A DNA stretch of 10,372 nucleotides from Patescibacteria group bacterium (GTDB taxonomy: Bacteria; Patescibacteriota; Minisyncoccia; CAIUEV01; JAHKAQ01), in assembly GCA_018825765.1 (NCBI GenBank), contig JAHKAQ010000003.1:1-10372 (forward strand). The letters run 5' to 3'. Under the pieces are notes generated by a model. That model saw only the letters and a list, made by a program, of their open reading frames with translations. It had not been told where the DNA came from and did not search any database. Of this stretch, positions 1 to 6,819 are shown one piece after another (position 1 is the first letter of the stretch; each line of letters opens with the position of its first letter). The position numbers were made by a program, and so were the translations under genes.

Positions 1-1386
1 CGATAAGAAAGTTCTCAAAGAATTTACTTCTTTTAGCGCTTGAAAAAACATTCGCGGCCGCAAGTAAAATGAACGGTAAGCTCTGTCGCGCAACCTCTTT
101 ATCTCTTTTGAGCTTAAAACTTCATTTCTCATCACCGAATCAGTTAAATCAAATCGAGAAACGTTTTTTGTTTCCACCCAGCCTTTTTCTTTGGCTAAGG
201 CTCCCAGTTCAGTCTTAGGATAAGGCACGGCGCAATAGAATTGCGCGTATTCCACTCTGCTTTTTAGCGCGAAATCCCTGCTTCTTTTGGCTGATTCTTC
301 TGTTTCCCCGGGAAGGCCGAAGATAAAATGCCCCATGACTTTTATTTTAGCTTTTTTTACCATCTTTATCGCCTGCTTTACCTGCTCCACTTTTATTCCC
401 TTTTTCATTTTATCCAGTATATCCTGGTTAATTGATTCAATTCCCAGCCCAAGCATCACGCAGCCGGCCTTTTTCATTTTATCCAGCAGTCTCTGGTTCA
501 AAGTATCCACCCGGGAAGTCGTTGACCAGACAATTTTTAAATTTCTTCTTAAAATCTCATCACAAATTTTCTCCCCATAATCCTGATCTAAAGTAAAAGA
601 TTCGCCCCAAAAAAGAAAATTTTTTATTCCGTATCTGTTCAGACATTCTTCAATCTCATCCACTATCCGGTTCACTTTTCTTTTTCGAAATTTTTTTCCA
701 TAATAAACATTGGCCGTGCAATAAATACAGCTGAAAGGACAGCCTCGCCCCACGCTTAACAAGGTAAATTTTTCGTTGTTTATAGGCAACCGGTAAGCCT
801 CATTGTCCAGTAAGTCGCGGGCCGGAAAAGGCAGGTCATCTAAGTTGTTCCGGCCTAAATCCTGCGGCTTATTTTTTATAATTTTTTTTCTGGTTCTATC
901 GCGATAAACCAGCCCGTTTACTTTTCCTATTTTAGCTTTATTTTCTAATGCCCGGGCCAATTCTCTTGTCGTCCATTCCGGCTCGCCAACCACGATAAAA
1001 TCAACCCAGGGGAACTGGCGCATGAACTTAACTTCCAAAAGCGACGGATACAGGCCAAACGCCATAATTTTTACTCCCGGACAGTTTCTTTTTAGGATTC
1101 TTGCTGTTCGCATATCTCCCTTGATTGAAGGAAAAGCCGTATTAACAATTATCAACCCAGGCGAAAATTTAAAGGCTGTTTTAGTCAATTTCTTTAAATT
1201 AACCTTTCCAGCAATGCAGTCTATCAGCCGAATCCGGTGCTTGTCTTTTCTTAAAACCGCCGCCGTATAGGCCAGAGACAAGGGCATCCAGAGTGCGGCC
1301 CAGGAAGATTTAGTCTGCATACAGCGGCCTTCCCGAATATAATCTTTATTTTTGTAAGCCGGCGGATTAATTATTAGTATTTTCAT
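1..1386 (-). CDS. B12-binding domain radical SAM protein (C-terminus cut by window edge)
   Basis: The frame is open from an ATG at 1386 to the window edge, giving 462 residues with no stop. Residues 1-145 look like a cobalamin-binding Rossmann domain. It starts MKILIINPPAY, has a RCMQTKSSWAALWMPLSLAY segment, and has FGLYPS (110-115) where relatives often have G-x-H-P. There is no DxHxxG motif, as is usual for this class, which binds B12 base-off. The radical SAM core follows: the 4Fe-4S motif CxxxCxxC is C216, C220, C223 in GRGCPFSCIYC. Further core motifs are GLGIES (313-318) and GHFIFGLPGET (352-362), typical of the Elp3/MiaB/BchE/HpnJ-like superfamily. Known members methylate unactivated carbons or rearrange lipids and cofactors; the substrate here is unknown. 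It is the last visible gene of the minus-strand glycan operon, 20 nt after the preceding gene, with no Shine-Dalgarno. Family call firm; a role in glycan or lipid modification is inferred from context. Confidence 0.93.
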   Translation of the reverse strand, partial: MKILIINPPAYKNKDYIREGRCMQTKSSWAALWMPLSLAYTAAVLRKDKHRIRLIDCIAGKVNLKKLTKTAFKFSPGLIIVNTAFPSIKGDMRTARILKRNCPGVKIMAFGLYPSLLEVKFMRQFPWVDFIVVGEPEWTTRELARALENKAKIGKVNGLVYRDRTRKKIIKNKPQDLGRNNLDDLPFPARDLLDNEAYRLPINNEKFTLLSVGRGCPFSCIYCTANVYYGKKFRKRKVNRIVDEIEECLNRYGIKNFLFWGESFTLDQDYGEKICDEILRRNLKIVWSTTSRVDTLNQRLLDKMKKAGCVMLGLGIESINQDILDKMKKGIKVEQVKQAIKMVKKAKIKVMGHFIFGLPGETEESAKRSRDFALKSRVEYAQFYCAVPYPKTELGALAKEKGWVETKNVSRFDLTDSVMRNEVLSSKEIKRLRDRAYRSFYLRPRMFFQALKEVNSLRTFLS

Positions 1387-1406
1387 GATAAATAAAATCT
1401 TAAATT

Positions 1407-2591
1407 TTAATTTTCCCTGTCCAGCGCCCTGTTTATAAATATTTTAAAATTTTGCCAATACTTATCGTTTACCAGGCTTGCATAAACTTTATCCATTCCA
1501 TTTACCAGCTTTTCTAAGTAGCGCCGATCCCTTTCCAGTTTTAGAATGGCTTTTGCCGCCTCTTTTTCAGTATTAACAATTACAGCATTACGATCGCGAA
1601 TAATCAAATCCTTTCCTCCGGTATTCTTTACGTACTGTCTGTGGGTGATAATAGGCGTTCTTGCCATAAGCGCGTACCAGACAACCCCGCCTCCGTAATC
1701 AGCCTGCTTGAATTGTATCACAGCCTTAAGCTTTGCCGTCAATCGGGCGGCCTGGCGGATGCTTAAAGTCGGTAGATCGCCCGTAAAACCCTTTCTGTTG
1801 TATTTTATATCAGCCCCTTGAGCCCAAACATTGCCCCCGTAATTCGGAATATAAATCCCCTTATCCTTTAACCTGCTGTTTATATTTTTTAGAAAAATAA
1901 AATCGCCAGGGTAGCGTTTTTTATAATTATGGCAGAAAGACGCGAAACCCTGCCTCTTTTTCCTGTTTAACTTTACATTTAAAAGATCAAATTCAAACCC
2001 GCTGGGGTAGCAATCGAAACAATTTAAATTTTTGTATTCTATCCAATAGCTTTCCGGCAGGGGCATGGTCTTGCAAATATTCTTTAGTTCCCGTCCTACT
2101 GCCTCATGACAGCCGGGCATAAGCGTGGAAGATACCCAGGCCGCCCGGGGAAAATATTGATTTGAAAATTTCAAAGCTTTTCGTAAGACTCCCCGTGAGC
2201 ATCTTAAAGTATGGAATAAATCTATTTTTATTCTTTGTTTTCTAAAATCAACCAGCTCGCATCTTATTTTTTTATTTTCATAAAGCGGTCCGTTGTTTTC
2301 CTCTACAATAAAACGATCTTCCCCGAACATATTTCCTGAAATTATTTTGCCAAAAATCATCCAGTTTTCTTTTCTTTTAAATCCGTGAATCTCAAGGTTT
2401 CTTTTGTTTGGCTGGCTTATAGATCGCGTCAATAAAGCCGGCCAGGTAGCCGTGGTAGCCCAATTTATATCCGCCGTGTCATGCTTTGGAATAAAAACAT
2501 TACAGCCAATTTTTGAGTAATGGTGAATCATGTTTGCCTGGCCGGAACGATCGCCCGAAGGAATAATACAAACATTTATCTTTTTTTTCAT
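1407..2591 (-). CDS. Divergent GT-B-like (putative glycosyltransferase) protein
   Basis: This is a 394-residue soluble protein with no signal peptide or membrane segment. I do not recognise a specific family. The N-terminus (INVCIIPSGDRSGQANMI, residues 5-22) resembles the first strand and loop of a GT-B Rossmann fold. The C-terminal third (about 285-390) resembles a GT-B donor-binding half: KAVIQFKQADYGGGVVWYALMARTPIIT aligns in style with the glycine-rich loop, 'EAM' helix and 'PVI' strand of GT4 enzymes. However, the E-x7-E acidic pair is absent, and so is a DxD motif. Residues 191-220 hold three cysteines (C191, C194, C220). The start ATG overlaps the upstream GT2 stop as ATGA, and a GAAGGA Shine-Dalgarno-like motif lies 6 nt upstream. 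Position in the operon between a GT2 and the radical SAM gene supports a glycan role. Without that context I would call it hypothetical. Confidence 0.75.
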   Translation of the reverse strand: MKKKINVCIIPSGDRSGQANMIHHYSKIGCNVFIPKHDTADINWATTATWPALLTRSISQPNKRNLEIHGFKRKENWMIFGKIISGNMFGEDRFIVEENNGPLYENKKIRCELVDFRKQRIKIDLFHTLRCSRGVLRKALKFSNQYFPRAAWVSSTLMPGCHEAVGRELKNICKTMPLPESYWIEYKNLNCFDCYPSGFEFDLLNVKLNRKKRQGFASFCHNYKKRYPGDFIFLKNINSRLKDKGIYIPNYGGNVWAQGADIKYNRKGFTGDLPTLSIRQAARLTAKLKAVIQFKQADYGGGVVWYALMARTPIITHRQYVKNTGGKDLIIRDRNAVIVNTEKEAAKAILKLERDRRYLEKLVNGMDKVYASLVNDKYWQNFKIFINRALDREN

Positions 2592-3412
2592 AAAAATTCC
2601 TTCACTTTTTTAGCAACTATTCTTCCCTTTTGATATCTGGAAGTTTTATAATAGCTTCCTTTTATCCTTTTGTAATAAAACACGTTTCTTAAAAAATTAA
2701 CCAGCTTCAAAAAAAAAGATGACATTTCCGTGGGATTTAACCTCTGCTTCCTTTGCTTCTTGTTTTCTCCACTGCTCCTTTTTAAAAAACTCAAATGCAG
2801 ACAGCGGAGGCGCGAACTCTCCCAGTTATCTTTTAAAAAATCTTTATAATCCCGGGTTTTATTTTGCCAGTCCGGGTATTTATCTTTAAATTTTTTATTC
2901 TTCCCGTGGAGCCGTTCCGCCCTGTCTTCCTTCCATGATTTTAAAAAAGAAAAATTGTATAACTTGGTCACAGATTTAGCCGGCGGAGCAAGATAGCCCC
3001 TGGCAAGTCCCTGTTTTTCTTTTAAAGAAACACAATGCAGGGCATGTCCCCAAATCCTCCAGCATCCTTCATATTTCCTGTCCAATATTTCTTGTCTTAA
3101 TTTTTTCAAACCTTGCGGGTCGTATATTTCATCCCCGTCCACTCCAAAAATCCAGGTTTTTGTTCCGGCGTATTTCTCGATAAAATTATGCGATTTCATG
3201 CTGTCGGCGATTCGTCTGGCTCTTACTTTTTTATGTTTTCTTGCGAGTTTTTTAATAATTCCCCAGGTTTTGTCAGTGGAATAATTATCCAAAACAATCA
3301 GCTTATCGCAAAACTCCAGCACGTTTCCCAAAACCTTTCCAATATAAATATCCTCGTCCTTTACCAGAGTTATACCGATAATTTTTATTTTTTTATCAAA
3401 TTTAGAACTCAT
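2588..3412 (-). CDS. GT2-type (GT-A fold) glycosyltransferase
   Basis: This 274-residue protein starts IIGITLVKDED (11-21), a common opening of small GT2 enzymes. It has a nucleotide-binding LDNYSTDKT loop (41-49) and a DGDE metal-binding motif at 92-95, the DxD equivalent. The C-terminal half (about 140-274) is very rich in Lys and Arg, with no membrane helix, so it is probably cytoplasmic or peripherally bound to the membrane. Relatives transfer a sugar from a nucleotide donor to a lipid-linked or protein-bound acceptor. Donor and acceptor cannot be read from the sequence. The ATG lies 1 nt after the stop of the methyltransferase gene, and the gene's own stop overlaps the next start as ATGA, implying translational coupling. 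No Shine-Dalgarno is visible. Confidence 0.88.
   Translation of the reverse strand: MSSKFDKKIKIIGITLVKDEDIYIGKVLGNVLEFCDKLIVLDNYSTDKTWGIIKKLARKHKKVRARRIADSMKSHNFIEKYAGTKTWIFGVDGDEIYDPQGLKKLRQEILDRKYEGCWRIWGHALHCVSLKEKQGLARGYLAPPAKSVTKLYNFSFLKSWKEDRAERLHGKNKKFKDKYPDWQNKTRDYKDFLKDNWESSRLRCLHLSFLKRSSGENKKQRKQRLNPTEMSSFFLKLVNFLRNVFYYKRIKGSYYKTSRYQKGRIVAKKVKEFL
2598..2603 (-). promoter_or_regulatory. Shine-Dalgarno-like site of the GT-B-like gene
   Basis: On the minus strand GAAGGA ends 6 nt before the ATG at 2591. It lies inside the last codons of the upstream GT2 gene (Lys-Glu-Phe-Leu-stop), so it may partly reflect coding. It is the only well-spaced purine-rich site before any start in the window and supports the 2591 start. 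Confidence 0.45.
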
Positions 3413-3413
3413 A

Positions 3414-4124
3414 TTATTTTTTTGCCACTATAAAATAGCCGCCATGATAGCCTTTAAGCGATCTATTTTTTCTTACAAACCGTGTTTTGTCCAGCTTTAC
3501 CATAAGATCAAGCAGGGGATGAAACAAATAAACCAGAAGCTTTAGCCAGCGCGGCCACCAGTAACTGGGCATTTTTACCATATCCGCCAGTATGGTGAAA
3601 TATCCGCCCATGATTTTTATCTTTTTTATCTTTAAACCGCGCTGTTTCAGCTCTTTTTTCCATTTCCAATGAGTCCAGCGCTGAAAATCATAGGGATCGC
3701 CGTGAACCGGACTAAGAAAAGGCACGGAAACAAGCATTGTTCCGCCCTTTTTTAAAACCCGGGCGCACTCGTCCAATCCGCGCTCAATTTCTTTTACGTG
3801 CTCAAAAAGTTCAGCCGCGTTTACAGTATCGATCGAGCTGCTTTTAATTTTATCCATTCGCGCCACGTCTAAAATCATATCCGGCTTATTTTTTTTCTGT
3901 ATATCAGCTGAAATCCATTTGGTTATCCTTTTTTCTCCCCGGCTGTTTCGTGCTCGGCCGGCAAGTTCTTTTATAAACCGGCCGCGCATTCTGCCGCCTA
4001 TATCAAGCACCGTGCCTGTATATAAATTCTTGTATTTCTTCTGGAATTCATCTATCAGTTTTCTCCGGTAGCTGGCCCAGAAGTAATAATTTAATTTCTC
4101 GCTTGTTTCTTTGCTTAAAAACAT
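3414..4124 (-). CDS. Class I SAM-dependent methyltransferase (Methyltransf_11-like)
   Basis: This 236-residue protein has a Rossmann methyltransferase core. Motif I is TVLDIGGRMRGRF (38-50), slightly off the usual DxGxGxG pattern; SADIQ (72-76) fits motif II. AAELFEHVKEIERGLDECARVLKKGG (103-128) is the motif IV to helix region, followed by strand MLVSVPF (130-136). HGDPYDFQRWT (141-151) is a pattern I know from methyltransferases in polysaccharide clusters. An aromatic segment with a Trp pair (about 186-203) near the C-terminus could rest on the membrane. The likely reaction is O-methylation of a sugar hydroxyl or a terminal group on a nascent glycan; the acceptor is inferred from context. 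Its ATG is directly adjacent to the stop of the upstream GT4 gene (0 nt), and the next gene begins 1 nt after its own stop. Confidence 0.9.
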   Translation of the reverse strand: MFLSKETSEKLNYYFWASYRRKLIDEFQKKYKNLYTGTVLDIGGRMRGRFIKELAGRARNSRGEKRITKWISADIQKKNKPDMILDVARMDKIKSSSIDTVNAAELFEHVKEIERGLDECARVLKKGGTMLVSVPFLSPVHGDPYDFQRWTHWKWKKELKQRGLKIKKIKIMGGYFTILADMVKMPSYWWPRWLKLLVYLFHPLLDLMVKLDKTRFVRKNRSLKGYHGGYFIVAKK

Positions 4125-5120
4125 TTATTTTCTGTTTAACATGAGCTTTAATCTCAAGCCGAGCTCATCCCGTAAGCTTATCTTTTTAATCTTTTCCCCG
4201 CCCGCGCCTCGCTCTGCTGTTTTTTTTATAAACTCTAAATATTCGACCGAAACTCTTGAAATGTCAAATGCCGGTATTTTTTTTACGTATTTAGAATGAT
4301 TATTAACAATAAGCTCTAATTTTCCTTGTATTTCTTGTTTTTTTAAAAAAAGTTCTCCGCCGCCTCCTATAATTTCCGGATGCCCGCCGTCGTTTAAAGC
4401 CACGGCCGGCAGACCCGAGCTCAAAGCCTCAATAAGAGAATTAGAACAGGGATCTTTTCTGGAAGCCGTGATATAAATATCGCTTTCTCGCATCAAAGCC
4501 GCAAGCTCCCTGCTGGAGCGCGGAGAAAGCATCTTTATATTTTTAAACTCAACTGGTGTTCTTCCCACAAAAACATAATCATATTTAGAAAAATCCAAAT
4601 GCTTATCAAGGTATTGGTAAACTTCAAACCCCTTCATCATATTATCCGACCAGCTTGTGGAAATGAGCCTTGCTTTTCTTTTGGAAAAATCAAAATCGCG
4701 GTCAGCCGCCGGATAAAAGATATCCTTTTGAGCCGCGTTTTTAATTATTTTATAAGGATTATCCAGCTTCAGGCCCAGGCGCTTGTTTTCTCGCAAACTA
4801 AAAAACGATTGGAAAATAGTCGCTTGAGCAATCTTTTTATTCAATTCAAAGATAAGCTTATCCGGAAAAGTATTTTTACTGTTTCTATAGAGAGCGATCG
4901 GCCCATCGACCCTATGCACAAACGGTTTATCAATAAATCTCCTTTTGAGTTTGATTACTTTTTCTGCATCCTGAAAACTGTTAAATAAAAAAACATCCGC
5001 TTGCTCCGGCCGCTCAGCATAGGCATTATTTTTCTTAAATTCTTTCCGCAAAGCCTTTAAAAATTGATTTCCTCCTCCATAAGGCCCTTGCTTAAAGCTA
5101 AAAATTATAAAAATTTTCAT
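4125..5120 (-). CDS. GT4-type (GT-B fold) glycosyltransferase
   Basis: This is a 331-residue retaining-type GT-B enzyme and the first gene of the minus-strand operon. The N-terminal acceptor half opens MKIFIIFSFKQGPYGGGNQF, with the glycine-rich acceptor loop. VHRVDGP (68-74) is typical of GT4. The C-terminal donor half includes STSWSDNMMKGF (154-165), YVFVGR (182-187) and the donor-site run DPCSNSLIEALSSGLPAVAL (223-242). In that run the usual E-x7-E pair is D223-x7-E231, a conservative substitution. GGHPEII (246-252) follows. There are no membrane helices, so it should act on the cytoplasmic face. At 331 residues it is somewhat short for GT4, mainly in the N-terminal half. The ATG at 5120 is the only sensible start; there is no Shine-Dalgarno. 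It is probably transcribed from the divergent region just upstream. Confidence 0.9.
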   Translation of the reverse strand: MKIFIIFSFKQGPYGGGNQFLKALRKEFKKNNAYAERPEQADVFLFNSFQDAEKVIKLKRRFIDKPFVHRVDGPIALYRNSKNTFPDKLIFELNKKIAQATIFQSFFSLRENKRLGLKLDNPYKIIKNAAQKDIFYPAADRDFDFSKRKARLISTSWSDNMMKGFEVYQYLDKHLDFSKYDYVFVGRTPVEFKNIKMLSPRSSRELAALMRESDIYITASRKDPCSNSLIEALSSGLPAVALNDGGHPEIIGGGGELFLKKQEIQGKLELIVNNHSKYVKKIPAFDISRVSVEYLEFIKKTAERGAGGEKIKKISLRDELGLRLKLMLNRK

Positions 5121-5171
5121 AGACTAGACTTTTCTAAAATTTCTGTAAAAAATTGTTTACTCGTCCTCTAA

Positions 5172-5199
5172 ATTATGGCATATTTGTAAAAGAATCCAA
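5172..5199 (-). promoter_or_regulatory. Putative promoter of the minus-strand glycan operon
   Basis: Read on the minus strand, a CATAAT -10 box (5172-5177) is preceded by TG one base upstream (5179-5180), an extended -10 arrangement. A weak TTGGAT -35-like hexamer (5194-5199) lies 16 bp further upstream. This would give an untranslated leader of roughly 45 nt before the ATG at 5120. The prediction rests on hexamer matching in AT-rich DNA, so it is tentative. No equally good promoter is visible on the plus strand for the GTG at 5231. Confidence 0.4.
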
Positions 5200-5230
5200 A
5201 ATAAAAATCTTTTAAAGCTTAATTTATCAA

Positions 5231-6178
5231 GTGCTTATTTCAGTTATTATTCCTTCATTTAACAGAGCTCACTGCTTGCCCAGAGCCCTGGATTCTATTT
5301 TATCCCAGCCTGTAAAATCCTGGGAAGCGATAATTATTGACGATGGCTCAACTGACAATACCAGAAAAAAAATAAAAAATTATCTTAAAAACCCCCGCGT
5401 AAAATATTTCTTTAAATCCCATAAAGGCGTAGGGTCAGCCAGAAATTACGGCATCAAAAAAGCCAGCGGCCGCTATTTTGTGTTTTTAGACAGCGACGAT
5501 CAATTCACCCCCAATGCTTTTAAAATTTTTCAAAAATTTTTCAAAAAATATTCTCGGATTAACTTCTTTTTATTCGGCACCAGGAACCAATACGGTAAAA
5601 AATGGTTCCAAATGCCCGGCCGAATTTTAAAGTTAAATTACCAGCAGTTTCTTATTAGAAGCCGGATAAGGGGAGTATTCACTCAATGCTTTAAGCGCTC
5701 GATTTTTAAAGACAAATCTCTAAGGTTTCGTCATGATTTAAACGGCGGAGAATCGATTTTTATGTTAAAAGTCTGCCGGAAAAATAACGCCCTGGTAATC
5801 AATAAGATTGTTTCCAGGATCTATTTAGATACCAGGCATTCGCTGACCCATGACCTTTTAACAAAAAAACAGGTAAGAAATATTTACCAGGCTAATAAAG
5901 CTACTATTTGCGAATTTGGAAAAGACCTAAAGCAATTCAATCATCGCTCGCTTGGCATTACCTATCTTGTGCTTGCCCGGGTCAGCAATCTTTTGGGAAA
6001 ATACGCAAAAGGATTCAAATATTTTAGAAAAGGGCTGAAATATTATCCCAAGGATCCTAAAAGAATAATCCTGTACTTTATTTCTTTTCTTGATTTTAAG
6101 TTGATCCTTTCTAACGCTTTAATCAAATTTTCTAAAAAACTCACAATTCTTGGCTCGAAAATTTTTAAAGATTCCTGA
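5231..6178 (+). CDS. GT2 glycosyltransferase with helical C-terminal region
   Basis: This 315-residue classical GT2 domain opens LISVIIPSFNRAHCLPRALDS. It has the DDGSTDNT nucleotide loop (37-44), GVGSARNYGIKKASG (66-80) and the DSDD metal-binding motif (87-90). R165-FRHDLNGGE and the following segment resemble the acceptor/catalytic region of this family (roughly 163-175). Residues about 240-315 are helical and Lys-rich, including a YLVLARVSNLLGKYAKGF stretch that looks like TPR-style tail helices; a membrane-associating end is possible. The start is GTG at 5231: it matches the usual GT2 N-terminus and an in-frame TAA lies at 5213-5215. There is no Shine-Dalgarno, so it may be leaderless or weakly translated. 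It is a lone plus-strand gene between two minus-strand units and ends in a hairpin. Enzyme class is clear; substrate unknown. Confidence 0.92.
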   Translation: MLISVIIPSFNRAHCLPRALDSILSQPVKSWEAIIIDDGSTDNTRKKIKNYLKNPRVKYFFKSHKGVGSARNYGIKKASGRYFVFLDSDDQFTPNAFKIFQKFFKKYSRINFFLFGTRNQYGKKWFQMPGRILKLNYQQFLIRSRIRGVFTQCFKRSIFKDKSLRFRHDLNGGESIFMLKVCRKNNALVINKIVSRIYLDTRHSLTHDLLTKKQVRNIYQANKATICEFGKDLKQFNHRSLGITYLVLARVSNLLGKYAKGFKYFRKGLKYYPKDPKRIILYFISFLDFKLILSNALIKFSKKLTILGSKIFKDS

Positions 6179-6179
6179 T

Positions 6180-6203
6180 CCGGGCCGCCCGGTTAACTTT
6201 TTT
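6180..6203 (+). terminator. Putative intrinsic terminator after the GT2 gene
   Basis: A perfect GC hairpin, CCGGG, loop CCG, CCCGG (6180-6192), starts one base after the TGA at 6176-6178. A TTAAC spacer and a six-T run (6198-6203) follow. The stem is short and the T-run is displaced by 5 nt, so termination may be inefficient. The hairpin fills the 14-nt gap between convergent genes, and the T-run lies in the 3' end of the opposing methyltransferase gene. Read from the minus strand, the same hairpin has no immediate T-run after it. Confidence 0.45.
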
Positions 6204-6819
6204 CTATCACGGCCCAAATCTCTCCAAACTGAACTGAATAGCTTTTTATTTTTAAGCCGGCTGTTTGCATTTCCTCAAAAAAGCTTGCCCGGGTATATTC
6301 TATATAATGCGTCTGATCAGAAAAATAGAAAATCCCCAGTTGTTTTTTATATAGAACCAGCCAGTCCCGGTTTATCATCGGCACTCGAATAAGAATTTTA
6401 TCGGCCAGCCGCTTAATCTTTTTTAGAAACACCTTTCGCTCTTTGATATGTTCCAGCACATTTGAAAGAATAATCGCGTCCCATTTTTTTGTGAATGGAT
6501 ATTTTGTAGCGTCTCCTAAGACAAATTTTAAATTTTTTCTTCTGAACTGCCGCCTGGCTTTCAAAATGCTTTTTCTTGAAATATCGATTCCCAAAACATA
6601 GCCTGCTTTTTTGGCTGCCGAATTTGCCACATAGCCGTTGCCGCAACCAATATCCAGTACCCTGTCTTTTCCCCCAATGTTGTTTACGAAAAAATTATGA
6701 TATTTTGTCAACCGGTGCTTGGGGTGGATTCCGCCCTCTTCCTTGATGGCGAGCGTGTTAATCACTTTTATCAGGTAATCGTCAATCCCAATAAGCCACT
6801 TAATTATTTTTTTTCGCAT
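6193..6819 (-). CDS. Class I SAM-dependent methyltransferase
   Basis: This 208-residue protein has a textbook SAM-binding motif I, VLDIGCGNGYV (54-64). LGIDIS (76-81) carries the acidic residue that contacts the SAM ribose (D79). LGDATKYPF (101-109) follows, then AIILSNVLEHI (115-125) and ILIRVPMINRDW (142-153). Overall it resembles small Methyltransf_11/25-type enzymes of glycan clusters. The N-terminal 45 residues are Lys-rich, with hydrophobic stretches that may contact a lipid-linked acceptor or the membrane. The ATG lies 20 nt inside the upstream GT4 gene, with AAAAGG only 2 nt away, too close for a normal Shine-Dalgarno; coupling by re-initiation is likely. It is not closely similar to the other methyltransferase (3414-4124), so the two probably modify different positions or acceptors. 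The acceptor is unknown. Confidence 0.9.
   Translation of the reverse strand: MRKKIIKWLIGIDDYLIKVINTLAIKEEGGIHPKHRLTKYHNFFVNNIGGKDRVLDIGCGNGYVANSAAKKAGYVLGIDISRKSILKARRQFRRKNLKFVLGDATKYPFTKKWDAIILSNVLEHIKERKVFLKKIKRLADKILIRVPMINRDWLVLYKKQLGIFYFSDQTHYIEYTRASFFEEMQTAGLKIKSYSVQFGEIWAVIEKS

Noticed and set aside
287..1270. Plus-strand open frames at 287-580 and 1022-1270
   Set aside because: Both lie antisense within the radical SAM gene, whose frame carries clear family motifs. Their translations look like reverse-complement noise, rich in Phe, Ser and Ile.
3113..4988. Plus-strand open frames at 3113-3433, 4111-4299 and 4599-4988
   Set aside because: They are antisense to well-supported GT2, methyltransferase and GT4 genes and have no recognisable domain or initiation signal.
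6150..6392. Plus-strand frame crossing the convergent junction
   Set aside because: It overlaps the ends of two solid genes on opposite strands and includes the terminator hairpin, with no domain signal.
6413..6646. Second minus-strand frame inside the methyltransferase gene, possibly a nested gene or frameshift
   Set aside because: The main methyltransferase frame is continuous with all SAM motifs in order. The nested frame gives a Lys/Arg/Cys-rich product without any motif.
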